DNA of 16,130 nucleotides, from assembly GCA_017613225.1 (NCBI GenBank), contig JAGAEH010000165.1, forward strand, positions 1-16,130, read 5' to 3'. The notes beneath the pieces are model-generated. The model had not been told where the DNA came from. It did no database searches and was given only the letters and a program-made list of their open reading frames with translations. Made by a program: the position numbers and the translations under genes. This stretch comes from Lachnospiraceae bacterium (GTDB taxonomy: Bacteria; Bacillota; Clostridia; Lachnospirales; Lachnospiraceae). Position 1 is the stretch's first letter. Every line of letters begins with the position of its first letter. This document shows, one piece after another, positions 7,601 to 12,883 of this stretch.

Positions 7601-7900
7601 AGCGGAATCCCCGGCTTGAAGGCCCGGAAAGACGCGCTCAGGCGAAGGGCTGGAGGCCGAAAGCGTCAGTTCTTCCGGCAGTGTGACCGCAGCCAAAACG
7701 TCAGCAACAGGATCCTTTCCGGTGTTCTCGGCGATCAAACTGAGTTCGATCACCTCGCCGGAAAAGAGCTGCCGCGTCTCCGCCTTTAGATCGAGCGCCA
7801 CCGGCGCCTCCTTACGATGCCAGGAGAGCGACAGGATACAGGCGGTAAGCAAAACAAGTGCCATACTGGTCCAGATCAGTTTGGAACGCAGGTCTTTCAT
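4622..7900 (-). CDS. Large membrane-anchored surface protein: TSP3-type calcium repeats flanking a von Willebrand A domain
   Basis: 1092 residues. The start at 7900 is supported by AAAGGGAG nine bases upstream and a promoter just before it; the reading frame stays open further upstream only antisense to the next gene. Residues 8-27 are a hydrophobic signal or anchor containing a lipobox-like L-T-A-C (Cys21). About 30-110 is a CARDB/DUF11-like beta domain, and two membrane helices follow at about 137-157 and 162-183. Residues about 240-298 contain FAGWF and end LYTHW, as in InlB-type B repeats. Six D-x-D-x-D-G repeats lie at 305-455. A VWA domain (about 600-790) has the metal site D609-Y-S-S-S613 and T-D-G at 712-714. 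Three more D-x-D/N-x-D-G repeats lie at 794-881. These domains usually bind calcium and protein or matrix partners outside the cell, so adhesion or sensing is inferred. The C-terminal 200 residues match nothing I know. Confidence 0.85.
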   Translation of the reverse strand: MKDLRSKLIWTSMALVLLTACILSLSWHRKEAPVALDLKAETRQLFSGEVIELSLIAENTGKDPVADVLAAVTLPEELTLSASSPSPERVFPGLQAGDSASLTVYLTQGKSPVILTPAESEDTQSSSVHDTARRLRVPALVLLLISIAAFAYLVFPLRKIRIGISCLLLAVLLLGLIIPYWISSAADKNAEKTAVKTFMLVKGTDDHAYPVTVSASYHMTSEEVTDTYAEYRVVFDMEDAPEQKCLSVLPGTLIAEDQVPKREGFAFAGWFLDAERTRLFDYRQEPVESDMILYTHWVEAGRGWDSDKDGISDDEERAGGSDPFGADETSKDTDGDGLPDYWESYVYHSDPATKDTDGDGLSDWFEAMRADTDPARADTGSTGTRDGLRDTDGDGLTNAEEQEAGTDPLLFDSDNDGLSDGEEAKTAGTDPLKRDTDGDGAGDGWEIANGCDPLSKNDVFQVRLSQKSAGGSLTASLSLDYAGDPESVKITETKIDQLLDESIPGYAGGVFSFSAGMPVEQATVSFTFDPLTIPKGSDLCIYRYNEDTRLLEEVPTRVNNGKAAAQVSQLSIYTLLDRKALEEVQSEEIMNLNSDLYRTSVFDIAFVIDYSSSMNDNDPDSLRLKIVRSFIEKLRDNQDQATVIQFAAKATTLVPLSSNKQALLNAVDNITNASGEGCNDKDVGTNGSDGIHAALEELKSLEHGFKHIIFLTDGEDTSVSYDYEELIKEAKKYNVTIFSIGMGDANKTLLQHIAEATGGKYYFADSVDMDDTSKGSLMYVFHDIEISTLDLETDSNDDGISDYHTRLMCEGRLRTGTGTWLFEGKTFEEVQANDDFDNDGIKNGEEIPVAFDVASQRTYLAMVSSPTEADSDRDGIPDGRDPAPLSDGLAGGVCGELSLISCYGEEDSGWTGGRVFFLYTSHIRQDLDLSAMAAGWSRKDSSKVWSTENLQKDEVPQTAYHMEPGDVMTFSCGMSGVSGISGPVYDLEIVRCLDPDQGPDYLHNTYLTMNVTWEDLETVLASLAQYGARHWDNIHSLSETACKAWNRLGAITVNPYDPDFAGGRMATPRGLRNNLRKLSGAREDLVLKDLLK

Positions 7901-7924
7901 GATGATAGTCTCCCTTTGTGCCCC

Positions 7925-7953
7925 ATTATATGGAGGAAAGGGCAAAAAATCAA
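7925..7953 (-). promoter_or_regulatory. Sigma-A promoter of the VWA/TSP3 surface protein
   Basis: On the minus strand TTGATT (7948-7953) and TATAAT (7925-7930) are 17 bases apart. Transcription would start near 7918, giving a leader of about 18 bases that carries the AAAGGGAG ribosome binding site. Confidence 0.75.
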
Positions 7954-7973
7954 ATACAAACAGCGTCTGCCTG

Positions 7974-7982
7974 TGGTATGAT
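7974..7982 (+). promoter_or_regulatory. Putative extended -10 promoter of the pyruvate-kinase-domain/CCG gene pair
   Basis: TATGAT at 7977-7982 is preceded by TGG, an extended -10. No convincing -35 is seen at the right distance. The predicted start, near 7989, coincides with the first base pairs of the leader hairpin. Confidence 0.45.
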
Positions 7983-7989
7983 GAAGGCG

Positions 7990-8045
7990 GACGGCGCGCC
8001 GGGAAATGGTCCGCGAAAAGCGGCGGACCGGCGGCGCGGACCGTC
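7990..8045 (+). other. Structured GC-rich 5' leader hairpin
   Basis: Three stacked stems: 7990-7994 with 8041-8045 (5 bp), 7995-8000 with 8033-8038 (6 bp) and 8008-8014 with 8023-8029 (7 bp). They are separated by a two-base bulge and a small internal loop, and the apical loop is GAAAAGCG. The hairpin ends a few bases before the AAAGGAAG ribosome binding site of the gene at 8061. No T-run follows, so it is a leader structure (mRNA stability, translational control or protein binding) and not a terminator. Confidence 0.6.
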
Positions 8046-8060
8046 AGAAAGGAAGAAACG

Positions 8061-8615
8061 ATGATCTTTGAAAGACCCGGTGAGGAAAATACGGCGGCTG
8101 CGCTGCAGTGCGCCCTGGAAGCCGCGAAGGAAAAAGAAATAAAGTATCTGGTATTCTCCAGCAACCGCGGGGAGAGCGTGAAAAAACTGCTGGAGATCGG
8201 CGTACCGGAAGGCCTGAAGGTGACGGTGGTCACCTCCACCTTCGGCTTCAAGGCCCCCAATGAGTGGCAGTTCGGAGAGGAGATGCGGAAACTGGCTCTG
8301 GAGGCGGGGTTCAATGTCTGCACGGCGGCCCACGCGCTGAGCGGCGCAGAACGCAGCTTTTCCAATAAGTTTTCGGGGGCATATCCCGTGGAGATCGTTG
8401 CACACACCCTGCGCATGTTCGGCGCCGGCACCAAGGTGGCCGTGGAATGCGCGCTCATGGCAGCCGACGCGGGATACATCCCCGTGGGCGAGCCGGTGAT
8501 CGCCATGGGCGGCACCGGAAGAGGCCTGGATACCGCCTGGATCCTGAAGGCGGCGAATACCCATACGCTGCTTGCCACCAGGCTGGAAGAGTGCCTGTGC
8601 AAGCCCCTGGTGTAA
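8061..8615 (+). CDS. Stand-alone pyruvate kinase alpha/beta (C-terminal) domain protein
   Basis: 184 residues starting at ATG 8061, behind AAAGGAAG. An upstream extension of the frame is open but crosses the divergent promoters, so it is not used. The chain matches the pyruvate kinase C-terminal domain: K-Y-L-V-F-S-S-N-R-G (28-37, the 'ARGG/SRTG' region of true kinases), a central V-T-V-V-T-S strand, and a long end with G-E-P-V-I-A-M-G-G-T-G (143-153). The catalytic barrel and ADP/PEP residues of pyruvate kinase are absent, so no kinase activity is expected. In full-length enzymes this domain binds allosteric effectors. Small free-standing versions occur in archaea and clostridia, with unknown function. 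The stop is three bases before the next start, which implies translational coupling to the Fe-S-type protein. Confidence 0.8.
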   Translation: MIFERPGEENTAAALQCALEAAKEKEIKYLVFSSNRGESVKKLLEIGVPEGLKVTVVTSTFGFKAPNEWQFGEEMRKLALEAGFNVCTAAHALSGAERSFSNKFSGAYPVEIVAHTLRMFGAGTKVAVECALMAADAGYIPVGEPVIAMGGTGRGLDTAWILKAANTHTLLATRLEECLCKPLV

Positions 8616-8618
8616 GCA

Positions 8619-9269
8619 ATGATCTGGTATCTGCCCGGCTGTACGACAACGGCGCTGCACCCGGAGGCGGCCGCGAAACTGAAAGCCTACGTCATGCGGG
8701 ACGGCATGCCGGAGGCTCCCTGCTGCAAAGATGAGGATGTCAGTGTCCTGCGGGACGGCGACACGGTGATCACCTGCTGCACCAACTGCGACCTCATGCT
8801 GGCGGAGCGACTGCCGAAGGTCAGGATCATCAGCGTATATGAATACCTTCTGGGAGATCCGGACTTTCCCTGGCCGGATCTCGGCGGGAGACGGATGACG
8901 CTGCAGGACTGCTGGCGGGAGAGGAACAACGCAGCCATCCAGGACGCGGTGCGTGCCTGTCTGAAGAAGATGAATGTGTCCGTGATCGAACTGCCCGACG
9001 ACCGCGAGCGGTCCACCTACTGCGGCGTATGGCTGAATACTCCCATCACACCGGCGAATCTGAAGTACGCGCCGAAGACTTTCGGGGAGATCCGGGACAA
9101 ATACCTGGTGCTTCTAAGCGATGTGGAAAAGCGGGAGAAGATGCAGGCCTATGCGGAGAACTGGCCCACACAAGAGGTGGTGATCTACTGCAACGGCTGC
9201 GAACGGGGCGTTCGTCTGACGGATAAGACGCCGCGACACATGGTGGAACTGCTGGCAATGAGATTGTAA
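8619..9269 (+). CDS. Small cysteine-rich protein with two CCG-type (HdrB-like) motifs
   Basis: 216 residues; the ATG is three bases after the preceding stop, with no strong ribosome binding site of its own. The start Y-L-P-G-C-T (4-9) matches the start of HdrB/GlpC-type cysteine-rich domains. Cysteines fall in two sets: Cys8, Cys35-Cys36, Cys54-x2-Cys57 and Cys98, Cys135-Gly, Cys191-x2-Cys194. This mirrors the two CCG domains of heterodisulfide reductase subunit B, which hold non-cubane 4Fe-4S clusters, although spacings are shorter or altered and the second set has one Cys in place of the CC pair. A redox or Fe-S role in the cytoplasm is inferred; no membrane segment or signal peptide is present. 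With its coupled partner it forms a two-gene unit; the electron donor and substrate are unknown. Confidence 0.72.
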   Translation: MIWYLPGCTTTALHPEAAAKLKAYVMRDGMPEAPCCKDEDVSVLRDGDTVITCCTNCDLMLAERLPKVRIISVYEYLLGDPDFPWPDLGGRRMTLQDCWRERNNAAIQDAVRACLKKMNVSVIELPDDRERSTYCGVWLNTPITPANLKYAPKTFGEIRDKYLVLLSDVEKREKMQAYAENWPTQEVVIYCNGCERGVRLTDKTPRHMVELLAMRL

Positions 9270-9272
9270 GAG

Positions 9273-9481
9273 TTTACGCCCGCGATCCGGCAGACAGAAA
9301 AGAACAGACTGTGCATGACGAAATCACTTAGTGAAGCAACGGCCGGATCGAGCCTTTCAAGTCTTGTCTGAGCGAAGCGAGTTACGCAGAAAGGCGAGTG
9401 TATATCCGGACGGAAGCTGAACTTAGTGAGAATTTCGTCCGCACAGTCGTTCTTCTGTCTGCCCGGATCGTTGACCGTAAA
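9273..9481. repeat. Long imperfect inverted repeat (209 nt, about 66 paired bases)
   Basis: Pairings from outside in: 9273-9278/9476-9481, 9283-9290/9463-9470, 9291-9299/9453-9461, 9302-9305/9449-9452, 9307-9314/9441-9448, 9317-9324/9432-9439, 9325-9332/9421-9428 (7 of 8), 9335-9337/9416-9418, 9343-9348/9404-9409 and 9352-9358/9389-9395. The apical loop contains GAGCGAAGCGAG. It begins four bases after the stop of the CCG protein gene and ends exactly where the next terminator stem begins. No open reading frame in it looks like a gene. It could be a MITE-type element, a structured RNA or a transcription barrier between convergent units. Confidence 0.8.
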
Positions 9482-9515
9482 AATAGGGGAAGCGAGTTCG
9501 CTCGCTTCCCCTATT
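9478..9515 (-). terminator. Rho-independent terminator of the metal-efflux operon
   Basis: A perfect 15-bp stem (9482-9496 with 9501-9515) closes a tetraloop that reads TTCG on the plus strand and CGAA on the minus strand. On the minus strand it is followed by TTT, extending the terminal TATT of the stem into a U-run. It lies 14 bases beyond the stop codon of the repressor gene, which identifies the operon's end. Confidence 0.85.
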
Positions 9516-9529
9516 GTGCCTGGCAGGCT

Positions 9530-9892
9530 TTATTCCTCCACGTGTTCCATGCCTTGATCGATAATGGCTTTTACATGATCATCATCCAGCGAATAGAACA
9601 CGGTCTTCCCTTCGCGGCGGTTTTTCACCAGCTTGCTCTGCTTCAGGATGCGCAGCTGATGGGAGATGGCCGAGGCCGTCATGTTCAGGGCTTCTGCCAG
9701 GTCGCAGACGCACATCTCCGTCATGGAGAGGACGAAGAGGATGCGGATGCGGGTGGAGTCCCCGAAGACTTTGAAGAGCTCCGCCAGATCGTAAAGCTTT
9801 TCTTCCGCAGGCATATGGGTATGGACCAGCTTCAGCTTGTCCTCGTGCAGTTCGATGCCATCGCAGCATTCGATTCCGGGATCGTATTTCAT
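9530..9892 (-). CDS. cadC: ArsR/SmtB-family metal-responsive repressor, CadC type
   Basis: 120 residues starting at 9892, behind AAAGGAG. This is the ArsR-family winged helix: F-K-V-F-G-D-S-T-R-I-R-I-L (40-52), then a recognition helix in M-T-A-S-A-I-S-H-Q-L-R-I-L (71-83). Both known metal sites are present. The alpha-3N site has C61-V-C63 in helix 3 and the N-terminal Cys9-Cys10, as in CadC (Cd/Pb sensing). The alpha-5 site has Asp104, His106, His117 and Glu120, as in SmtB (Zn sensing). Family proteins repress the operon until metal binding releases the DNA; the matching operator lies at 12084-12099. It is the last gene of the operon, behind the efflux ATPase (55-base gap), whereas cadC usually leads. 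The symbol is by homology; the exact metal is not proven. Confidence 0.9.
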   Translation of the reverse strand: MKYDPGIECCDGIELHEDKLKLVHTHMPAEEKLYDLAELFKVFGDSTRIRILFVLSMTEMCVCDLAEALNMTASAISHQLRILKQSKLVKNRREGKTVFYSLDDDHVKAIIDQGMEHVEE

Positions 9893-9914
9893 TCAAACTC
9901 CTTTCGATCCGTCC

Positions 9915-9942
9915 CCGGCCCGCTTCCGCAGGCCGGCTTTTT
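9915..9942 (+). other. Intercistronic hairpin; reads as a terminator on the opposite strand
   Basis: CCGGCC (9915-9920) pairs with GGCCGG (9931-9936), and on the plus strand CTTTTT follows. Between the ATPase and repressor genes it would act as an mRNA hairpin on the minus strand, and as a weak terminator for antisense plus-strand transcripts. Confidence 0.4.
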
Positions 9943-9947
9943 CTCAG

Positions 9948-11816
9948 TCAGATGTTCTTCACGTGCAGCGCGCGGATCGCGTTCAGCACGGCCAGCACCA
10001 TCACGCCCACGTCGGCGAAGATGGCCAGCCACATGTTGGCGATGCCCAGAGCGCCCAGGATCAGGCAGACCAGTTTGACGCCGATGGCGAAGATGATGTT
10101 CTGCCAGACGATGCGCATGACCTTCTTGCTGATGCGCAGGGCCTTGGCGATCTTCGCCGGATCATCATCCATCAGCACCACGTCGGCGGCTTCGATGGCG
10201 GCGTTGGAACCCAGACCGCCCATGGCAAAGCCGATGTCCGCGCGGGAGATGACGGGAGCGTCGTTGATGCCGTCGCCCACAAAGGCCAGGACCTGGCCTT
10301 TCTTCTGTTTGCTGAGCAGATCCTCGATCACGGTCACCTTGTCCTGGGGCAGCAGACTGGCGCGGTATTCGTCGATCCCCAGTTCCTCTGCCACGGCTTT
10401 GGCCACCACGTCCCGGTCACCGGTCAGCAGGACGGTGTGTGAAACGCCGGCTTCCTTCAGGGAAGAGACGGCATCCTTCGCCCCTTCTTTGACGATGTCC
10501 GAGATCAGGATATGTCCCGCGTAAAGGCCGTCCACCGCCACGTGAACGATGGTCCCTACATGGGTGCAGGGGATGGAGCGGACGCCGTGATCTTCCAGGA
10601 GTTTCTCGCTGCCGATCAGCACTTCGCTGTCATCCACCATGGCGGTGACGCCCTTTCCCGCGATCTCGTGCACCTCGCTCACCCGCGTCTTGTCCACGGG
10701 CTGTCCGTAGGCTTCGGCGATGCTCTTGCTGATGGGATGGGTGGAGTAGGCCTCCGCATGGGCCGCGACTTCCAGCAGAAGGTTTTCGTTCATGTAGCTG
10801 TGATGGACGCCGATCACCTTGAACACGCCGTAGGTGACGGTGCCTGTCTTGTCAAAGGCCACGACGTTCGCCTTGGACAGACGCTCCATGTAGTTGGAGC
10901 CCTTGACCAGGATGCCGTTTTTGCTGGCTCCGCCAAGGCCCGCGAAGAAGGTCAGCGGAATGCTGATCACAAAGGCGCAGGGGCAGCTGATGACCAGGAA
11001 GGTGAGGGCGCGGTAGATCCAGTCGCCCCAGTTCGGGGAAATGCCGGACGCCAGGCGGGCCAGCGGCGGCAGGACCGCCAGCACTAGCGCGCTGATGCAG
11101 ACGACGGGGGTATAGTACCGCGCGAACTTGGAGATGAAGTTCTCCGAGTGGGATTTCTTGGAACTGGCGTTTTCCACCAGATCCAGGATCTTTGCCGCGG
11201 TGGATTCTCCGAAAGCGCAGGTGGTGCGGACCTTCAGCACGCCGCTGAGATTGACGCTGCCGCTGGCGATGGTGTCGTCCACGCGCACGGTGACAGGCAC
11301 GCTTTCGCCGGTCAGGGCCACGGTGTCAAGGGAGGAATCCCCCTCGATGATGACGCCGTCGATGGGAACTTTCTCCCCCGGCAGCACCACGATCACCGAG
11401 CCCACGGGGACCTGGTCGGGATCCACCTGGCTGGTCTGGCCGTCCTCCAGCAGGAGATTGGCATAGTCCGGACGCAGATCCATCAGGTCCGCGATGCTCT
11501 TGCGGCTCCTGCCCACGGCGATGCTCTGAAAGAGTTCGCCGATCTGGTAGAGGATCATGACGGCGGCGCCTTCCACATATTCTCCCAGGGCGATGGCGCC
11601 GACGGTGGCGGCGGCCATCAGAAAGTTCTCGTCGAAAGGCTGCAGGTTTTTAATGCCCATCAGGGCTTCGAAAAGGATGTCATAGCCCGCGGTCAGATAA
11701 GGGATCATGAACAGGGCCAGTTTTTTCCAGCCCGTCACCGGAAGAAAGTGCAGCACCGCCATCATGACGATGGCCGCGATGATCCGGATCAGGACGATCT
11801 TCTGTTTTTTTCTCAT
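9948..11816 (-). CDS. cadA: P1B-type heavy-metal-exporting ATPase (Zn/Cd/Pb type), lacking its own HMA domain
   Basis: 622 residues starting at 11816, behind GGAGG. It pumps divalent soft metals out of the cytoplasm using ATP. Visible landmarks: actuator T-G-E-S (169-172), membrane C-P-C (278-280), phosphorylation D322-K-T-G-T, nucleotide-binding His360-Pro361, T-G-D (465-467) and G-D-G-I-N-D-A-P (514-521). The last membrane pair has K581 and D602 in 'FADVGVMVLAVLNAIRAL', the Zn/Cd/Pb-ATPase signature in place of the Cu-ATPase one. The N-terminal metal-binding domain usual in ZntA/CadA is missing: the chain goes directly into the first membrane helix. That domain is encoded by the separate upstream gene, 22 bases away. 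The repressor follows in the same operon. Subfamily is secure; cadA versus zntA naming is a convention here. Confidence 0.92.
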   Translation of the reverse strand: MRKKQKIVLIRIIAAIVMMAVLHFLPVTGWKKLALFMIPYLTAGYDILFEALMGIKNLQPFDENFLMAAATVGAIALGEYVEGAAVMILYQIGELFQSIAVGRSRKSIADLMDLRPDYANLLLEDGQTSQVDPDQVPVGSVIVVLPGEKVPIDGVIIEGDSSLDTVALTGESVPVTVRVDDTIASGSVNLSGVLKVRTTCAFGESTAAKILDLVENASSKKSHSENFISKFARYYTPVVCISALVLAVLPPLARLASGISPNWGDWIYRALTFLVISCPCAFVISIPLTFFAGLGGASKNGILVKGSNYMERLSKANVVAFDKTGTVTYGVFKVIGVHHSYMNENLLLEVAAHAEAYSTHPISKSIAEAYGQPVDKTRVSEVHEIAGKGVTAMVDDSEVLIGSEKLLEDHGVRSIPCTHVGTIVHVAVDGLYAGHILISDIVKEGAKDAVSSLKEAGVSHTVLLTGDRDVVAKAVAEELGIDEYRASLLPQDKVTVIEDLLSKQKKGQVLAFVGDGINDAPVISRADIGFAMGGLGSNAAIEAADVVLMDDDPAKIAKALRISKKVMRIVWQNIIFAIGVKLVCLILGALGIANMWLAIFADVGVMVLAVLNAIRALHVKNI

Positions 11817-11838
11817 AACGCCTCCGGCGCGGCGGATC

Positions 11839-12057
11839 TTAAAGTTCGATCTCGCAGTCGCGCTCCACTTTCTTGCAGTTCTTCAATACGGCTTTCATGA
11901 CGGCGGCATCATCCGCGCCTTCCTCGAAATCCACGGTCATTTTCTGGGTCATGAAGTTGACCACGGCATCAGCGACGCCCGCGGTGTTTTTGGCGGCAGT
12001 CTCCATCTTGTTGGCGCAGTTGGCGCAGTCCACGTAGATCTTATAGGTCTTTTTCAT
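11839..12057 (-). CDS. Free-standing HMA heavy-metal-binding domain (metallochaperone-like)
   Basis: 72 residues starting at 12057, behind AAAGGAG; first gene of the metal operon. It has the ferredoxin-like HMA pattern with D10-C11-A-N-C14-A-N-K; the Asp before C-x-x-C is typical of Zn/Cd/Pb domains rather than copper ones. Two more cysteines, Cys61 and Cys68, near the C-terminus could add ligands. In ZntA/CadA this domain is fused to the pump's N-terminus; here the pump lacks it and starts 22 bases downstream, so this protein probably delivers metal to the pump or regulates it in trans. An independent buffer role is possible. It is cytoplasmic, with no signal peptide. Confidence 0.88.
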   Translation of the reverse strand: MKKTYKIYVDCANCANKMETAAKNTAGVADAVVNFMTQKMTVDFEEGADDAAVMKAVLKNCKKVERDCEIEL

Positions 12058-12078
12058 CAGAGTGTTCTCCTTTCAATA

Positions 12079-12106
12079 AACGATTGAACAATCGTTCAAA
12101 TGTTCA
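12079..12106 (-). promoter_or_regulatory. ArsR/SmtB-type operator with overlapping palindromes
   Basis: TTGAAC-GATT-GTTCAA (minus strand, 12084-12099) is a perfect 6-4-6 palindrome of the TGAA-N-TTCA class bound by ArsR/SmtB repressors. A third half-site TGAACA lies at 12101-12106. A second perfect palindrome, AACGATT-GAAC-AATCGTT (plus strand, 12079-12096), overlaps it. The site sits just downstream of the predicted minus-strand start (near 12107), where a bound repressor would block transcription. Autoregulation by the repressor at 9530 is inferred. Confidence 0.8.
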
Positions 12107-12113
12107 TGGCTTT

Positions 12114-12141
12114 ATTATAGTACCGCTGTAGTATTTGTCAA
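12114..12141 (-). promoter_or_regulatory. Consensus sigma-A promoter of the metal-efflux operon
   Basis: On the minus strand, perfect TTGACA (12136-12141) and TATAAT (12114-12119) are separated by 16 bases. This predicts strong expression when the repressor is off the DNA. Confidence 0.85.
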
Positions 12142-12162
12142 CAGAAAAATGTGTGCTATAAT
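12135..12162 (+). promoter_or_regulatory. Divergent sigma-A promoter of the phosphatidyltransferase/molybdenum-maturation operon
   Basis: TTGTCA (12135-12140, five of six) and TATAAT (12157-12162) are 16 bases apart; TGC directly before the -10 makes it an extended -10. Its -35 box shares five bases with the -35 of the minus-strand promoter, so the two cannot be fully occupied at once. The leader to the ATG at 12296 is about 127 bases. Confidence 0.75.
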
Positions 12163-12169
12163 GAAATCC

Positions 12170-12268
12170 GGTCATCAGTTCTGGGAGGAGTGGGCCTCAG
12201 GGTCCATTGCCGGTGTCTCGGTGCACCTACTTAGACTTTCCCCGGAGAACACGCGGCAGCTGATGGCC
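12170..12268 (+). other. Possible closed leader structure (9-bp stem over 99 nt)
   Basis: Bases 12170-12178 pair with 12260-12268 (one G-U) at the very start of the predicted transcript. A smaller 5-bp helix can form inside. I recognise no known riboswitch core. A stem of this length could arise by chance in a leader this long, so it is only a candidate. Confidence 0.25.
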
Positions 12269-12295
12269 GATCCCTGTTTAAACCCGGAGGCAGTC

Positions 12296-12883
12296 ATGTC
12301 TGATCAGAAGAAACTCTTTACAAAGGAACAGATCCTCACCATTCCCAACGCGCTGAGCCTGTTCCGCCTGGTGCTGGTCCCCTTTATCGTCATTTTCTAC
12401 GTGAAGGACAATATTCTCGCTTCGGTGATCTGCATCGTCGTATCGGGGCTTACGGACCTTTTTGACGGGAAGATCGCCCGCCGTTTCAACCAGATGTCGG
12501 ACATCGGCAAGATGCTGGATCCTGTGGCGGACAAAGTGACCATGGGAGCCATCATCATCGCCCTGGCCACGCGTTTTAAGCTGATGATCCCTTTCATTAT
12601 CATATTCGCCGTCTGCGAGATCGCGAAGGGGCTTGCAAGTGTCTATACATTTAAAAAGGTCGAAAAGGTCAGCAGTTCCATCATGGCGGGAAAGGTGGAG
12701 ACCTTCGCAATGTATATCATTTTCGGCCTCCTGTTCTTGTTCCCGAAGATGCCGGAATGGCTTTCGACCACACTGATCTGCCTGGGGATCGCGCTGGCGG
12801 TCTTCGCGCTGATCGCGTATCTTTTCTACTACCGCGGCCTGCTGAAGAAGCATGAGCAGAAGGATCCTGAGGTGAAACAATGA
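12296..12883 (+). CDS. CDP-alcohol phosphatidyltransferase (PgsA-like)
   Basis: 195 residues. The ATG at 12296 follows GGAGG by five bases; the longer frame from 12149 would start inside the promoter and is rejected. The full family motif D-x2-D-G-x2-A-R-x8-G-x3-D-x3-D runs from Asp54 through Asp57-Gly58, Ala61-Arg62 and Gly71 to Asp75 and Asp79. About five to six hydrophobic segments place it in the membrane. The family swaps CMP of a CDP-diacylglycerol for an alcohol; length and sequence fit phosphatidylglycerolphosphate synthase (glycerol-3-phosphate acceptor), but other acceptors cannot be excluded. It overlaps the next gene by four bases (ATGA), so they are translationally coupled. Confidence 0.88.
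   Translation: MSDQKKLFTKEQILTIPNALSLFRLVLVPFIVIFYVKDNILASVICIVVSGLTDLFDGKIARRFNQMSDIGKMLDPVADKVTMGAIIIALATRFKLMIPFIIIFAVCEIAKGLASVYTFKKVEKVSSSIMAGKVETFAMYIIFGLLFLFPKMPEWLSTTLICLGIALAVFALIAYLFYYRGLLKKHEQKDPEVKQ

Noticed and set aside
7683..8060. Upstream extension of the pyruvate-kinase-domain reading frame
   Set aside because: It overlaps the start of the opposite gene and the divergent promoters; ATG 8061 has a good ribosome binding site and matches the domain start.
7901..8602. Upstream extension of the VWA/TSP3 reading frame (would give a 1326-residue protein)
   Set aside because: The extra part lies wholly antisense to the pyruvate-kinase-domain gene and crosses two promoters. A strong ribosome binding site and signal sequence support the start at 7900.
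9273..9481. Retron-type RNA or integron recombination site
   Set aside because: No reverse transcriptase or integrase is nearby and the specific sequence boxes are not seen; the element is left unassigned.
9398..10078. 226-codon plus-strand frame starting inside the long inverted repeat
   Set aside because: It reads through the terminator and antisense to the repressor gene; no recognisable protein sequence.
12149..12295. Longer N-terminus for the phosphatidyltransferase
   Set aside because: The upstream ATG lies within the promoter spacer before the -10 box; GGAGG precedes ATG 12296 and the family text begins there.
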